DNA from: Haliea sp964022665
GTDB taxonomy: Bacteria > Pseudomonadota > Gammaproteobacteria > Pseudomonadales > Halieaceae
Assembly (NCBI GenBank): GCA_964022665.1
Contig: CAXIDF010000002.1
Location: 248,001-312,000 of the forward strand
Reading direction: 5' to 3'
DNA length: 64,000 bases
How positions within the stretch are numbered: position 1 is the stretch's first letter; every line of letters starts with the position of its first letter. Shown piece by piece: positions 20,426 through 30,002 of the stretch. Below the pieces are notes generated by a model. That model worked only from the letters and a program-made list of their open reading frames with translations. It had not been told where the DNA came from and ran no database searches. The position numbers and the translations under genes are program-made.

Positions 20426-21518
20426 GGCGAATCAGCTCCTCACACAGGTCGGCAACTTGCGCCGTCGCGTGCGGCTGCGCAGCGGCCGAGGCCGCTGCTG
20501 CCATCGCCGCGAGACGCCTGGGATTGGTGATGTAGCCAGCCAGCGTGACGGCGACATCCTTGGCGGAAAGCTCTGCCTGGCGCAGCATCAAAGCCGCGCC
20601 GCGATCGGACAGCGCACGCGCGTTGGCGGTCTGGTGGTCGTCGATGGCATGCGGCAGTGGAATCAGCAACGAGGGGCGCCCCATGATCGCCAGTTCGGCC
20701 ACGGTCAGTGCCCCGGCACGGCAGATCACCACATCAGCCCAGGCATAAGCTGCCGCCATATCTTCAATAAAGGCGCTGACTTCGACGCGCTCGTCGAGTT
20801 GCACACCGTAATCGGCGCGCAGGGTTTCCACGTGCGCCTGCCCGGACTGGTGCCACACCCGCACGGCGTCGTCACCCAGCCGCTTGCGTACATGCCGCAA
20901 CACCTCGGGCATCAAGGTATTCAGCGGCTGCGCACCCAGACTGCCACCCAGCACCAGCACCTGCAGCGGACGCTGCCCGTGGTAATCCCACAGCTGTTCG
21001 TCTGCCGCTTGCAACAACGCCCGACGCACCGGGTTACCCACCACTGCCACCGTGTGCTCACGCGGGAAGGCCGCCGGAAAACCGGCAGCCACCCGGCTGG
21101 CCAGGGGCGCCAGCAGGCGGTTGGTGGTGCCAGCCACAGCATTCTGCTCGTGGATCAGCAGGGGTTTGCGCAACAACCAGGCCGCCAGCCCCGCGGGCCC
21201 CGCCACATAGCCCCCCATGCCCACAACACAGGCCGGCGCAAGCCGCCACACCAGATACACCGCCCGCAGGCAGGACCAGAGCAGCAGAATCGCGCCGAGT
21301 GCCGTTGCCGCGACATTCTTGCCGCGCACACCGCGCACGGGCAGCAGGTGCAACGGATACCCCGCCGCTGGCACAACCCTCGCCTCAAGTCCGCGCGCCG
21401 TGCCCGTCCAGGCGATCCGGTAGCCGCGCTCGCGCAAGGTATCGGCAACGGCGAGCGCCGGATAGACATGCCCTCCGGTACCGCCGGCCATGATCAACAC
21501 GAGAGGTGCCTCACTCAT
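20418..21518 (-). CDS. murG: Lipid II synthase MurG (GlcNAc transferase)
   Basis: The product is a 366-residue GT28 enzyme that adds GlcNAc to lipid I at the inner membrane. The G loops GGTGGHVYPA (N terminus) and GGSLGAQ, and the UDP-GlcNAc site CRAGALTVAEL, are intact. ATG at 21518 overlaps the ftsW stop by 4 nt. A longer frame reaching into ftsW is not used. Confidence 0.97.
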   Translation of the reverse strand: MSEAPLVLIMAGGTGGHVYPALAVADTLRERGYRIAWTGTARGLEARVVPAAGYPLHLLPVRGVRGKNVAATALGAILLLWSCLRAVYLVWRLAPACVVGMGGYVAGPAGLAAWLLRKPLLIHEQNAVAGTTNRLLAPLASRVAAGFPAAFPREHTVAVVGNPVRRALLQAADEQLWDYHGQRPLQVLVLGGSLGAQPLNTLMPEVLRHVRKRLGDDAVRVWHQSGQAHVETLRADYGVQLDERVEVSAFIEDMAAAYAWADVVICRAGALTVAELAIMGRPSLLIPLPHAIDDHQTANARALSDRGAALMLRQAELSAKDVAVTLAGYITNPRRLAAMAAAASAAAQPHATAQVADLCEELIRHD

Positions 21519-22669
21519 GAGCGACCTCCTTTGCCGGCGGCGAGGGGCGCTGCTGCGGGCAACTCGTTGCCGACGCGCAGAACCAGCGCCAGCATGCAGC
21601 AGCAGATAATGAGGCTGGTGCCGCCATAACTGACAAATGGCAGGGTGAGCCCCTTGGTGGGGAGCAAGCCGGCGCTCATGCCCATGTTCACGAAGGCCTG
21701 ACCGGAAAACACCAGAGCCACGCCGTAGCACACATAGGCGCCAAACAACTGCCCCGCGGCCTCCGCCTGTCGCGCAATCCACAGGATGCGGGCAATAAGT
21801 GCTGTAAACAGCAGAATGACTGCGAGAGCTCCCACGAACCCGGTTTCCTCAGCCCAGATGGAAAACACAAAGTCCGTGTGCGCTTCCGGCAGATAAAACA
21901 GTTTCTGCACACTGTTACCGAGGCCGACACCCAGCCATTCACCGCGCCCGAAGGCGATCAGGGACTGAATGAGCTGAAAACCGCTGCCATACGGGTCCGC
22001 CCAGGGGTCAGTGAACGAGGTCAGGCGCTGCATACGATAGGGCGCGGCAAAGACCAGGGCACCGACCACCACCGGGCTCAGCAGCACAATCGACAGGAAA
22101 TGCGTGATTTTCATACCGGCGAGGAACAGCATGCCAAACGATGTCGCCACCACAATCACCGTGGCGCCGAAATCCGGCTCGGCAAGCAGCAGCAACGCCA
22201 CCAGCGCGAGTACACCCATGGGCTTGAAGAAGCCACTCCACTGCTCACGCACCTCACGCGCCTGGCGCACCAGATACCCCGCCATATAGATCACGACCGT
22301 AAGCTTGGCGAACTCGGAGGGCTGAAAGGTAAACGGGCCCACCGGCAACCAGCGCTGTGCACCCTTCACTTCCTTGCCGATGCCGGGCAGCAGTACCAGC
22401 ACCAGAAACGCCAGCCCGACCAGCAGCCACATCCAGCCTGTTCTCAGCCAGAAACTGGACGGAAAACGGTAGACCACGGCCGCAGCCACGACTGCAAGCA
22501 CAATGTAAACGAGGTGGCGTCGGGTCAATTGCCAGGCGTCCTGGTAGTGCCAGTCCGCGTATTCCACCGACGCCGAACCAATCGCCACAAGGCCAACCAG
22601 CAACAGTGACAGCGCGAGCAGAAACAGGGTCGGATCCAGCGCGAAGGTCACGGGTTGGGCGAGCCTCAT
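21515..22669 (-). CDS. ftsW: Division SEDS glycosyltransferase FtsW
   Basis: The product is a 384-residue, about 10-helix SEDS protein that polymerises glycan at the septum with FtsI. Family motifs include KGAQRWL.GPF.FQPSE, AEPDFGAT with the catalytic Asp after helix 7, and the C-terminal LPFVSYGGTSL. It lies between murD and murG as in Escherichia coli, with 4-nt overlaps on both sides. Confidence 0.96.
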   Translation of the reverse strand: MRLAQPVTFALDPTLFLLALSLLLVGLVAIGSASVEYADWHYQDAWQLTRRHLVYIVLAVVAAAVVYRFPSSFWLRTGWMWLLVGLAFLVLVLLPGIGKEVKGAQRWLPVGPFTFQPSEFAKLTVVIYMAGYLVRQAREVREQWSGFFKPMGVLALVALLLLAEPDFGATVIVVATSFGMLFLAGMKITHFLSIVLLSPVVVGALVFAAPYRMQRLTSFTDPWADPYGSGFQLIQSLIAFGRGEWLGVGLGNSVQKLFYLPEAHTDFVFSIWAEETGFVGALAVILLFTALIARILWIARQAEAAGQLFGAYVCYGVALVFSGQAFVNMGMSAGLLPTKGLTLPFVSYGGTSLIICCCMLALVLRVGNELPAAAPLAAGKGGRS

Positions 22670-24027
22670 GCCTCACCTCCCCGGTCCAGACCCTGTACTG
22701 CGGCCGCAAACGCGTCTCCGCGGGCCGGATAGCCGCTGAACATATCGAAGCTGGCACAGGCGGGTGAAAGCAATACCACATCACCCGCCTCGGCACAGTC
22801 AGAGGCCAGGCGCACGGCATCGGCCATATCCTGCGCCCGCTGTACCGGCAGCAGATCACCCACGGCGCGCGCGATTTCATCGGCCGCCTCACCGATCAGG
22901 ATCAATGCCTTGGCGGTTGACTGCAGGGCCTGCCGCAGGGGACGGAAGTCCTGGCCCTTGCCCACACCGCCCGCGATCAGCACCACCTGGGCGCCCTCGC
23001 CAAAGCCGCGCAGCGCCGCCGCCGTCGCGCCCACATTGGTCCCCTTGGAGTCATTCACGAAGCGCACCCCGGCGTGTTCTGCCACCAGCTGGCACCGATG
23101 TGGCAGGCCCCCGAAGGAACGCGCTGCCGACAGCATCGCGGGCATGGGCAAACCGGCGGCGTGGCCGAGCGCAAGCGCGGCGAGGACGTTGGCGACGTTG
23201 TGGCGACCCGGCATACCCAGCTCATTCACCGCCATCAGGGCATCGAAGCCCAGGCACAACATCTCTTGCCCGTCCATGAGGCGCAAACCAAAACCGTGCA
23301 GCTCGGGCTCTTTCATGCGCCAGCTGGAGACTGCCGTCTCCGCGCCAACCAGCGGCAGCGTCAGCGGGTCATCGCGATTGACAACGGCGTGTGCACAACC
23401 GCGGAAAATACGGTGCTTGGCCTGGTGGTAGTGCTGCAGACTTCCGTGACGATCCAGGTGATCTGCCGACACATTGAGCACCGTGGCCACGGCGAGCCCA
23501 AGGCTGCCCGCGCGCTCCAGCTGGAAGCTCGACAGCTCCAGCACGTAGAGCTCGCGCTCCGCTGCCAGCAGATCCAGGGCCGGCACACCGAGATTACCGC
23601 CCACGCCCACGTTAAGGCCTGCTTCTGCAGCCATGGCGCCGAGCAGTGCCGTCACGGTGGATTTGGCGTTGGAACCGGTGATGCCCACCACGGGCGCACT
23701 GGCTGCGCGCATGAACAGGTCGATATCGCCACTTACCTGCGCGCCAGCCGCGAGCGCGCGCGCTACCACCGGGTGATCCAGAGCGATGCCGGGGCTGACC
23801 ACCCAGGCGCCACCCTGCTCTACCACCGCGTCGGGAATCGCTCCGGCAAACACTGGCACATCGGGCATTTCGCGCTGCAGCACAGCCAGCTCGGGCGGAT
23901 TGTCACGGGTATCAATCACTACGAAACGCCGACCGTTGCGGTGCAGAAAGCGCGCACAGGACAAGCCTGTAGCGCCGAGGCCGAAAACCACCTCGTCGCC
24001 GCTGCTTGCTATAAGCCCCTGTGTCAT
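22666..24027 (-). CDS. murD: UDP-N-acetylmuramoylalanine--D-glutamate ligase MurD
   Basis: The product is a 453-residue Mur ligase that adds D-Glu. The N-terminal UDP-binding fold begins VFGLGATGLSCAR. The P-loop is GSNAKST, with Ala in place of the common Gly. ELSSFQLE and the C-terminal FVNDSKGTN and SPACASFDMF motifs follow. It overlaps ftsW by 4 nt. Confidence 0.96.
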   Translation of the reverse strand: MTQGLIASSGDEVVFGLGATGLSCARFLHRNGRRFVVIDTRDNPPELAVLQREMPDVPVFAGAIPDAVVEQGGAWVVSPGIALDHPVVARALAAGAQVSGDIDLFMRAASAPVVGITGSNAKSTVTALLGAMAAEAGLNVGVGGNLGVPALDLLAAERELYVLELSSFQLERAGSLGLAVATVLNVSADHLDRHGSLQHYHQAKHRIFRGCAHAVVNRDDPLTLPLVGAETAVSSWRMKEPELHGFGLRLMDGQEMLCLGFDALMAVNELGMPGRHNVANVLAALALGHAAGLPMPAMLSAARSFGGLPHRCQLVAEHAGVRFVNDSKGTNVGATAAALRGFGEGAQVVLIAGGVGKGQDFRPLRQALQSTAKALILIGEAADEIARAVGDLLPVQRAQDMADAVRLASDCAEAGDVVLLSPACASFDMFSGYPARGDAFAAAVQGLDRGGEA

Positions 24028-24046
24028 TGCTCCGCTCTCTCCTTGC

Positions 24047-25129
24047 CTAGCGCAGTTTCAACGTCGCCAGCCCGAACAGGACCAGCATGACTGTGATAAT
24101 CCAGAACCGAACGATGACCCGTGGTTCCGGCCAGCCCTTGAGTTCAAAGTGGTGGTGTATGGGCGCCATGCGGAAAATCCGTCGGCCGGTCAACTTGAAC
24201 GACGCCACCTGCAGAATCACGGAGACGGTCTCCAGCACGAAGATGCCGCCCATGATGAAGAACACGATTTCGTGGCGGGTGATAACAGCTACGGTACCCA
24301 AAGCCGCACCCAGTGCCAGGGCACCCACATCGCCCATGAACACCTGTGCGGGATAGGTGTTGAACCAGAGAAAGCCCAAGCCGGAACCGGCGATGGCACC
24401 GCAGAAAACGGCCAGCTCACCGCTGCCTGCGACATAGGGGATATGCAGGTAGTCGGCGAAGTTCACGTTGCCGGTGAGGTAGGCAATGATCCCCAGCGCT
24501 GACCCCACCATCACAGTGGGCAGAATCGCCAGACCATCCAGCCCGTCGGTCAGGTTGACCGCGTTGCTCGCCCCGACAATGACGAAATAGGTGAGCAGGA
24601 TGAACAGCGGGCCCATACTCCAGGCAAAGTCCTTGAAGAAGGGGATGTACAGCTCGGTGGTCACCGGTGTATCGAAAGCAAAATAGAGATAAAGGGCCGC
24701 CGCAAGGCCGGCCAGCGATTGCCAGAAATACTTCCAGCGCGCGGGCAGGCCACGCGAATCACGCGCGACCACCTTGCGGTAGTCATCTACCCAGCCGACC
24801 GCACCGAATACCGCCGTTACGCCCAGCGCTACCCAGATGTACGGATTACGCAGATCCGCCCACAGCACGCTGCTGATACCGATGGCGACCAGAATAAGGG
24901 CACCGCCCATGGTCGGGGTGCCGGATTTACTGAGGTGTGACTGCGGCCCGTCACTGCGCACGGACTGCCCGACCTGATAGAAGTTCAGCCGCCGGATCAT
25001 GGCGGGGCCCACCAACAGGGAAATGGCCAGCGCTGTGCCGGCCGCGAGAATGCTGCGCAGCGTGAGGTACTGGAAGACCTGGAAGCCGCCGGCAAAGTGG
25101 GTCAGGTATTCGGCCAGAAATAACAGCAT
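24047..25129 (-). CDS. mraY: Phospho-MurNAc-pentapeptide translocase MraY
   Basis: The product is 360 residues, the same length as the E. coli enzyme, with about ten membrane helices. It moves phospho-MurNAc-pentapeptide to undecaprenyl phosphate to form lipid I. The catalytic Asp pair (GWVDDYRK), the NLTDGLDGL motif, FMGDVGALALG and the C-terminal PIHHHFE loop are all present. ATG at 25129 starts one base after the murF stop. A longer frame into murF is rejected. Confidence 0.97.
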   Translation of the reverse strand: MLLFLAEYLTHFAGGFQVFQYLTLRSILAAGTALAISLLVGPAMIRRLNFYQVGQSVRSDGPQSHLSKSGTPTMGGALILVAIGISSVLWADLRNPYIWVALGVTAVFGAVGWVDDYRKVVARDSRGLPARWKYFWQSLAGLAAALYLYFAFDTPVTTELYIPFFKDFAWSMGPLFILLTYFVIVGASNAVNLTDGLDGLAILPTVMVGSALGIIAYLTGNVNFADYLHIPYVAGSGELAVFCGAIAGSGLGFLWFNTYPAQVFMGDVGALALGAALGTVAVITRHEIVFFIMGGIFVLETVSVILQVASFKLTGRRIFRMAPIHHHFELKGWPEPRVIVRFWIITVMLVLFGLATLKLR

Positions 25130-25130
25130 G

Positions 25131-26480
25131 TCAGTTCCCCGTCTCGCGCAAGGTCGCCAGCAGGTGCTCCATGGCAACGCCGCGAGAACCCTTGATCAGT
25201 ACTGTATCTTCGGCACCGAGGTCCGCGCGCAGCGCCGCAGCCGCCTCGTCGCAATCGGCAAACCATTCACCACCGAACTTCTCCACCGCACCCCGCAGAT
25301 CAGACCCCACGGCATACCGGCGCTCGATACCCCGCTCTCTGGCATAGGCCCACACGTCTCGGTGCAGCTGCTCACTGCCTTCCCCAAGCTCCAGCATCGC
25401 ACCGAGCACCAGCGTGCGGCGCCCGGGGCAACCGGCAAGCACATCGATGGCCGCGCGCACAGAGCCCGGGTTGGCGTTGTAGGTATCGTCGATCAATACC
25501 GAACCACCCAGGCCGGGCACCCGTGTACCGCGCCCCGCCGTGGGTTCGACACTGGCGAGCGCCGCAGTGATATCGGCAAGACTGAGCTCACAGGCCAGGC
25601 CCACGGCGACGGCAGCGAGCGCGTTGGACACGTTGTGCCGACCGGGCAGCTGCAGGCGCACCGGTGCTTCTCCAGACGGCGTTGTGACGACAAACGTCAT
25701 ACCCGCCGCACCACGTGGCTGTATGCTGTGCGCACTGATTGCAGCGGCCTGCTCCAGGCCATAGTCGAGCACCGTGGCGCCTGCGGCGCGGCTACGCCAG
25801 CGCGCCGCCCAGGGCTGATCCGCGTTGACAACCGCGACACCCGCACCCTCCAGGCCCGCGTAGATTTCACCCTTGGCGGACGCGACGCCCTCCAGGCTAC
25901 CGAAGCCCTCAAGGTGGGCCGGCATGGCGTTGAGGAGCACGGCGATGTTCGGGCGCGCCAGTTCGCACAACCAGGCCACATCACCCTCGCGACAGGCGCC
26001 CATCTCAATCACCGCAAAAGCGTGCTCAGGCGTCAGGCGCAACAGCGTCAAAGGCACGCCGATTTCGTTGTTGAGGTTGCCCTCGGTTGCCAGTACCGGG
26101 CCGCGGCGCGACAGGACGGCTGCAATCAGGTTCTTGGCGGTTGTCTTGCCGGCGCTGCCGGTAATCGCCACCACCGGTGCCTTGAACAATCCGCGGTTGA
26201 AAGCACCCAAGTGGCCCAGCGCGTGCTGCGTGTCGGTCACCTGCAACAGCGCCAGCGGCGTATCCACCTCACGACTTACCACTGCGGCGCCGGCGCCGGC
26301 ACTCGCAACGCTTGCCAGAAAGTCGTGACCATCGAAGTGCTCGCCCTGAAGTGCAACGAACAAATCGCCCGCTGCCACCTTGCGGCTATCCGTGGTAATA
26401 CCACTTACTGTGAGGTCGCCGCCGCACAGGCGCGCCTGCAGGGGCTCACGCAACTCACCGAGATGGAAGTCGCGCATCAT
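25131..26480 (-). CDS. murF: UDP-MurNAc-tripeptide--D-Ala-D-Ala ligase MurF
   Basis: The product is a 449-residue Mur ligase that attaches D-Ala-D-Ala made by the Ddl enzyme encoded 6 kb further along. The P-loop is GSAGKTT (about 107-113). EMGACREGDV and the DDTYNANPGS motif of the family follow, and the C terminus has the nucleotide-sugar motif LIKGSRGVAMEHL. It overlaps murE by 4 nt. Confidence 0.96.
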   Translation of the reverse strand: MMRDFHLGELREPLQARLCGGDLTVSGITTDSRKVAAGDLFVALQGEHFDGHDFLASVASAGAGAAVVSREVDTPLALLQVTDTQHALGHLGAFNRGLFKAPVVAITGSAGKTTAKNLIAAVLSRRGPVLATEGNLNNEIGVPLTLLRLTPEHAFAVIEMGACREGDVAWLCELARPNIAVLLNAMPAHLEGFGSLEGVASAKGEIYAGLEGAGVAVVNADQPWAARWRSRAAGATVLDYGLEQAAAISAHSIQPRGAAGMTFVVTTPSGEAPVRLQLPGRHNVSNALAAVAVGLACELSLADITAALASVEPTAGRGTRVPGLGGSVLIDDTYNANPGSVRAAIDVLAGCPGRRTLVLGAMLELGEGSEQLHRDVWAYARERGIERRYAVGSDLRGAVEKFGGEWFADCDEAAAALRADLGAEDTVLIKGSRGVAMEHLLATLRETGN

Positions 26481-27964
26481 GATGCTGCCCTCCGCTGCAG
26501 GGCCTGTGCCGCACAGTCCACATCGCTGAACGCACAGCGCTGATCACCGATGATCTGGTAGGTTTCGTGCCCTTTGCCGGCAATCAGCACACAATCGCCT
26601 GGCTGCGCCTGATCGATGGCCAGGTTGATAGCTGCTGCCCGATCCGCTTCCACCAGCGCCACCCCCTGGCAGCCCCGCTGGATGTCGTCGAGGATCGCCT
26701 GCGGATCTTCGCTGCGTGGGTTATCGGAGGTCAGGACCACGGCATCCGCCGCCGCACAGGCCACGCGCCCCATTACCGCACGCTTGGCCGGATCGCGGTC
26801 GCCGCCACAGCCGAACACCACCAGCAAACGGCCTGCAACCTGTGGCCGCAGGGCCTGCAGCGCCTTCTCCAGCGCGTCGGGCGTATGGGCATAGTCCACG
26901 ACCACCTGTACACCCAGGGTATTCGCCACGCTCTGCATACGCCCCGGCACGGGCTGCAGGCTTGCTACCGCTGCCAGCACCGACGGCAAGTCGCCGCCGA
27001 GCAACACCGCGCAGCTCAGCGCTGCCAGCGCGTTGGACAGGTTGAAGTCACCGGGCAGGGGCAGCGACAGGGTCGCCCCGCCCCAGGGGGTTTGCAGTTG
27101 GGCGCGGGCGCCACCGGGGAAAAACTCCGCTTCCACGACACGCACATCCGCCGGCTCACCGCGACTGGAAAAAGTCAGCGACTCGACGTCCGCCGGCAGG
27201 GCAGCCAGCATCTGCGCGCTGTAGGGATCATCGGCATTGACCACCGCAAAGCGCAGGCCACGCTGGGAAAAAAGCTGCTGCTTGCTGCGCGCGTAGGCCG
27301 CCATGTTGCCGTGGTAATCGAGATGGTCGTGCGAGAGATTGGTAAACACGGCAGCGTCAAAATGCATACCCTGCACGCGCCCCTGGTCCAGCGCGTGGGA
27401 TGACACCTCCATGCATACGGCATCTACACCCTCGTCACGCCAGGCTGCGAGCTGCTGCTGCAGCGCGATAGCATCCGGCGTGGTGTTGCGGGCTTCTGTT
27501 GCGCTGTCATCCAGCACGGCGCCCAGCGTACCGATAACGCCACACCGGTAGCCGGCGGCGCGCAGCAACTGCGCCAGCAGCCGGCTGGTGGTGGTTTTGC
27601 CGTTAGTGCCGGTCACCCCCACCGTGATCATCGCCGCGCTGGGATCGCCATACAGGCGAGCGGCGATTTCGCCTGCCGCCTGCGCCAGCTCTGCCTGCTC
27701 CAGCAGCGGCACATGCAGTGCATCGACAAAGCCGGCTACCGGTGGCTCTGCCACTACGGCGACGGCACCCTGCGCCACTGCCTGCTCGATAAACTGGCGG
27801 CCATCATGTGACGCGCCAGGCAAGGCCAGGAACAGATCGCCGGGACCTACGCGGCGGCTGTCCAGCTGCACGCCGGTCACCTGAACGTCTGTCCAGGCTG
27901 CGGCCCGGGCACCGAGCAGGTCAGACAGCGACATGCGTGGCTGAGAGGCTGCGAGTGCGTTCAT
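26477..27964 (-). CDS. murE: UDP-MurNAc-dipeptide--meso-diaminopimelate ligase MurE
   Basis: The product is a 495-residue Mur ligase that adds the third peptide residue. The P-loop is GTNGKTT (about 118-124), followed by MEVSSHALDQGR and the central VDYAHTPDALE. The DNPR motif in TSDNPRSEDP is the meso-diaminopimelate (not lysine) specificity signature, as expected for a Gram-negative. The ATGA overlap with ftsI and 4-nt overlap with murF indicate coupling. Confidence 0.97.
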   Translation of the reverse strand: MNALAASQPRMSLSDLLGARAAAWTDVQVTGVQLDSRRVGPGDLFLALPGASHDGRQFIEQAVAQGAVAVVAEPPVAGFVDALHVPLLEQAELAQAAGEIAARLYGDPSAAMITVGVTGTNGKTTTSRLLAQLLRAAGYRCGVIGTLGAVLDDSATEARNTTPDAIALQQQLAAWRDEGVDAVCMEVSSHALDQGRVQGMHFDAAVFTNLSHDHLDYHGNMAAYARSKQQLFSQRGLRFAVVNADDPYSAQMLAALPADVESLTFSSRGEPADVRVVEAEFFPGGARAQLQTPWGGATLSLPLPGDFNLSNALAALSCAVLLGGDLPSVLAAVASLQPVPGRMQSVANTLGVQVVVDYAHTPDALEKALQALRPQVAGRLLVVFGCGGDRDPAKRAVMGRVACAAADAVVLTSDNPRSEDPQAILDDIQRGCQGVALVEADRAAAINLAIDQAQPGDCVLIAGKGHETYQIIGDQRCAFSDVDCAAQALQRRAAS

Positions 27965-29688
27965 CCCGACACCCCCGCGCCCTGCGCCGCGAGTGCCAGC
28001 GCGGCGTCGTGCTCGTCCGGCGGCAGATTCAGCAAACGCAATGTGCCCTGCGCGACCCGCGAGAACACCGGCGCGGCCACTGCGCCACCGCCGGTCGCTT
28101 CACCCTGGGGTTCATTGATCACCACCACGGTAACAAAACGTGGATCGGCAATCGGCGCGATGCCGGCAAAGAAAGCGATATGCTTGTTGTCCTGGTAGCC
28201 GCCGGGGCCCACCTTGCGCACGGTGCCCGTTTTACCGCCCACCGCGTAACCGGGCACCTGGGCGCGCCGTGCGGTGCCGTGCTCTTCGGTCACCCGCTGC
28301 AGCACCTTGCGCACTTCGCGTGCGATGTCGGCATCCACCACGCGTGTTCCAACGGGCGCCGTTTCATTCGCCGCAAGCAGGGACACCGGTGGCATCACCC
28401 CGTCATTGGCGAACGAGGCGTAGGCGTGCGCGAGCTGCAGTGGGGTCGCGGCGAGGCCATAGCCAAAGGCCAGGGTCACTTTTTCGATATCGCTCCAGCG
28501 GCGCCGGTTGGGCAGCTGGCCGGCACTTTCGCCCGGGAAACCCGTGCCCAGTGCAGCACCGAAACCGAAACGGCGGAACACGTCCTGTATCGGCTCATGG
28601 CCAATGTCGAGGGCAATCTTGGTCACGCCCACCTGGCTGGACTTCTCGATCACGCGCGAAACGGAAATCTCGCCATAGTTGCGAGGATCCGGCAGCGTCT
28701 TGCGACCCACGCGGATACGCCCCGGCGAGGTATCAATCATGCTTTCGGTGGAATAGCGGCCGCTCTCCAGCGCTGCAACCAGCGTGAAGGTTTTCATGGT
28801 AGAGCCCGGCTCGAACATGTCGGTCACCGCGCGGTTGCGGGTCTGATCGGGGCTGATGCCGCGGCGGCCATTGGGGTTGTACACCGGGTGATTGACCATG
28901 GCCAGCACTTCGCCGGTATGGCTGTCGAGGGTGACGATGCTGCCGGAGGTGGCGCCGGTGAGCGCCATGGCGCGTTGCAGCTCCTGGTGATGCAGGTACT
29001 GCAGGCGCAGGTCGATGCTCAGCCGCAGGTCCTTGCCGGACCGTGCGGGTTCGAGCACACCGATGTCGCGCACAACATCACCGCGCAGGTCCTTGATGTA
29101 CTGCTTCTTGCCGGGCGTACCCTTGAGCCAGTCGTCGTACGCCAATTCCAGCCCGGCGATGCCGCGCCCATCGAGATTGGTGAAGCCCACCAGATGGCCC
29201 GCCACTTCTCCCGCCGGGTAATAGCGCTGGTATTCACGGCGCCCGGATACGCCGGGCAGCTTGAGCGCAAGGACTTCACGTGCGGCTGCCGGCACCATAT
29301 GGCGGCGCAGGTACATGAACGAACGTCCCGAGAAGCGGTCCAGACGTGCCTGCAGGTCCGCAAGGGGCATATCCAGCGCTGTGGCCAGCGGCGAGATGTC
29401 TTCTACTGCGGTGAGCAAGCGGGGATCGGCCACCAGCGAAATCACCGGGGTACTCACGGCGAGGGGTTCACCGCGACGGTCTGCAATCACGCCACGGTAG
29501 GCGGGAATTTCCGCGTTGCGCATGGCCCGGCTCTCGCCCTGGTCCTGCAGGAAACTGCGGCCATGTTCGACATCCAGAACCTGCAGCGACAGCACGCGCC
29601 CCACCAGCAATGCGAGCATGGCCAGCAAGGCGATAGCCACCAGGTAAAAGCGCCAGGGCGCTACGGCAGCGAGGCGCGACCGACTCAT
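27961..29688 (-). CDS. ftsI: Septal transpeptidase FtsI (PBP3)
   Basis: The product is a 575-residue class B penicillin-binding protein. It has a short cytoplasmic tail and one membrane helix (about 15-35), then a pedestal domain starting EIPAYRGVIADRRGEPLA. The transpeptidase domain has the nucleophile motif STMK (near 295) and KTGT (near 480). The second motif reads SSQ (near 350) where E. coli and Pseudomonas have SSN. The substitution is read directly from the codons TCC AGC CAG. It overlaps ftsL by 4 nt. Confidence 0.97.
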   Translation of the reverse strand: MSRSRLAAVAPWRFYLVAIALLAMLALLVGRVLSLQVLDVEHGRSFLQDQGESRAMRNAEIPAYRGVIADRRGEPLAVSTPVISLVADPRLLTAVEDISPLATALDMPLADLQARLDRFSGRSFMYLRRHMVPAAAREVLALKLPGVSGRREYQRYYPAGEVAGHLVGFTNLDGRGIAGLELAYDDWLKGTPGKKQYIKDLRGDVVRDIGVLEPARSGKDLRLSIDLRLQYLHHQELQRAMALTGATSGSIVTLDSHTGEVLAMVNHPVYNPNGRRGISPDQTRNRAVTDMFEPGSTMKTFTLVAALESGRYSTESMIDTSPGRIRVGRKTLPDPRNYGEISVSRVIEKSSQVGVTKIALDIGHEPIQDVFRRFGFGAALGTGFPGESAGQLPNRRRWSDIEKVTLAFGYGLAATPLQLAHAYASFANDGVMPPVSLLAANETAPVGTRVVDADIAREVRKVLQRVTEEHGTARRAQVPGYAVGGKTGTVRKVGPGGYQDNKHIAFFAGIAPIADPRFVTVVVINEPQGEATGGGAVAAPVFSRVAQGTLRLLNLPPDEHDAALALAAQGAGVSG

Positions 29689-30002
29689 GGACGCACCACC
29701 TTGAGGCTTTCCAGCACCGGCGCCTGCATCTGCAATTCGCGAGTGGCCACGCGCTCAACCCGATAGTGCGATGCCCAGGTGCTCTGCTCCAGCAGCAGGC
29801 GCCCGTAATCTTCCTGCAGGTACCACTGATCCGCCTCCAGCTGCTGCAAGACGGCATAGAGCTGACGGCAGCCATGTGAGCTGTGAATAACACCAAACGC
29901 AGAACCCAGCACCAGCGCCAGCAGGGTGCCAAACAGCGCAAGGGATTGCAGGCTCATGCTGCGCTCCGGGGCGATTGCCGGGGATGTGGTGCGGCCGGCC
30001 AT
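29685..30002 (-). CDS. ftsL: Cell division protein FtsL
   Basis: The product is a 105-residue bitopic protein with one membrane helix at about 20-40 and a periplasmic coiled coil that binds FtsB and FtsQ and activates FtsWI. Identity rests on size, topology and position between rsmH and ftsI, since the family is poorly conserved. ATG at 30002 overlaps the rsmH stop (TGATG), and the 3' end overlaps ftsI by 4 nt. Confidence 0.9.
   Translation of the reverse strand: MAGRTTSPAIAPERSMSLQSLALFGTLLALVLGSAFGVIHSSHGCRQLYAVLQQLEADQWYLQEDYGRLLLEQSTWASHYRVERVATRELQMQAPVLESLKVVRP

Noticed and set aside
17802..20530. Two plus-strand frames of about 473 codons each
   Set aside because: Antisense to ftsQ, ddlB and murC. 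No recognisable domain, and the minus-strand genes are unambiguous.
22666..24027. MurD P-loop with Ala (GSNAKST) as a defect
   Set aside because: From memory the same Ala variant occurs in Pseudomonas MurD, so it is a normal family variant.
24999..29766. Plus-strand frames of 514 and 652 codons
   Set aside because: Antisense to mraY/murF and murE/ftsI. Long only because of GC bias at third positions on the coding strand.
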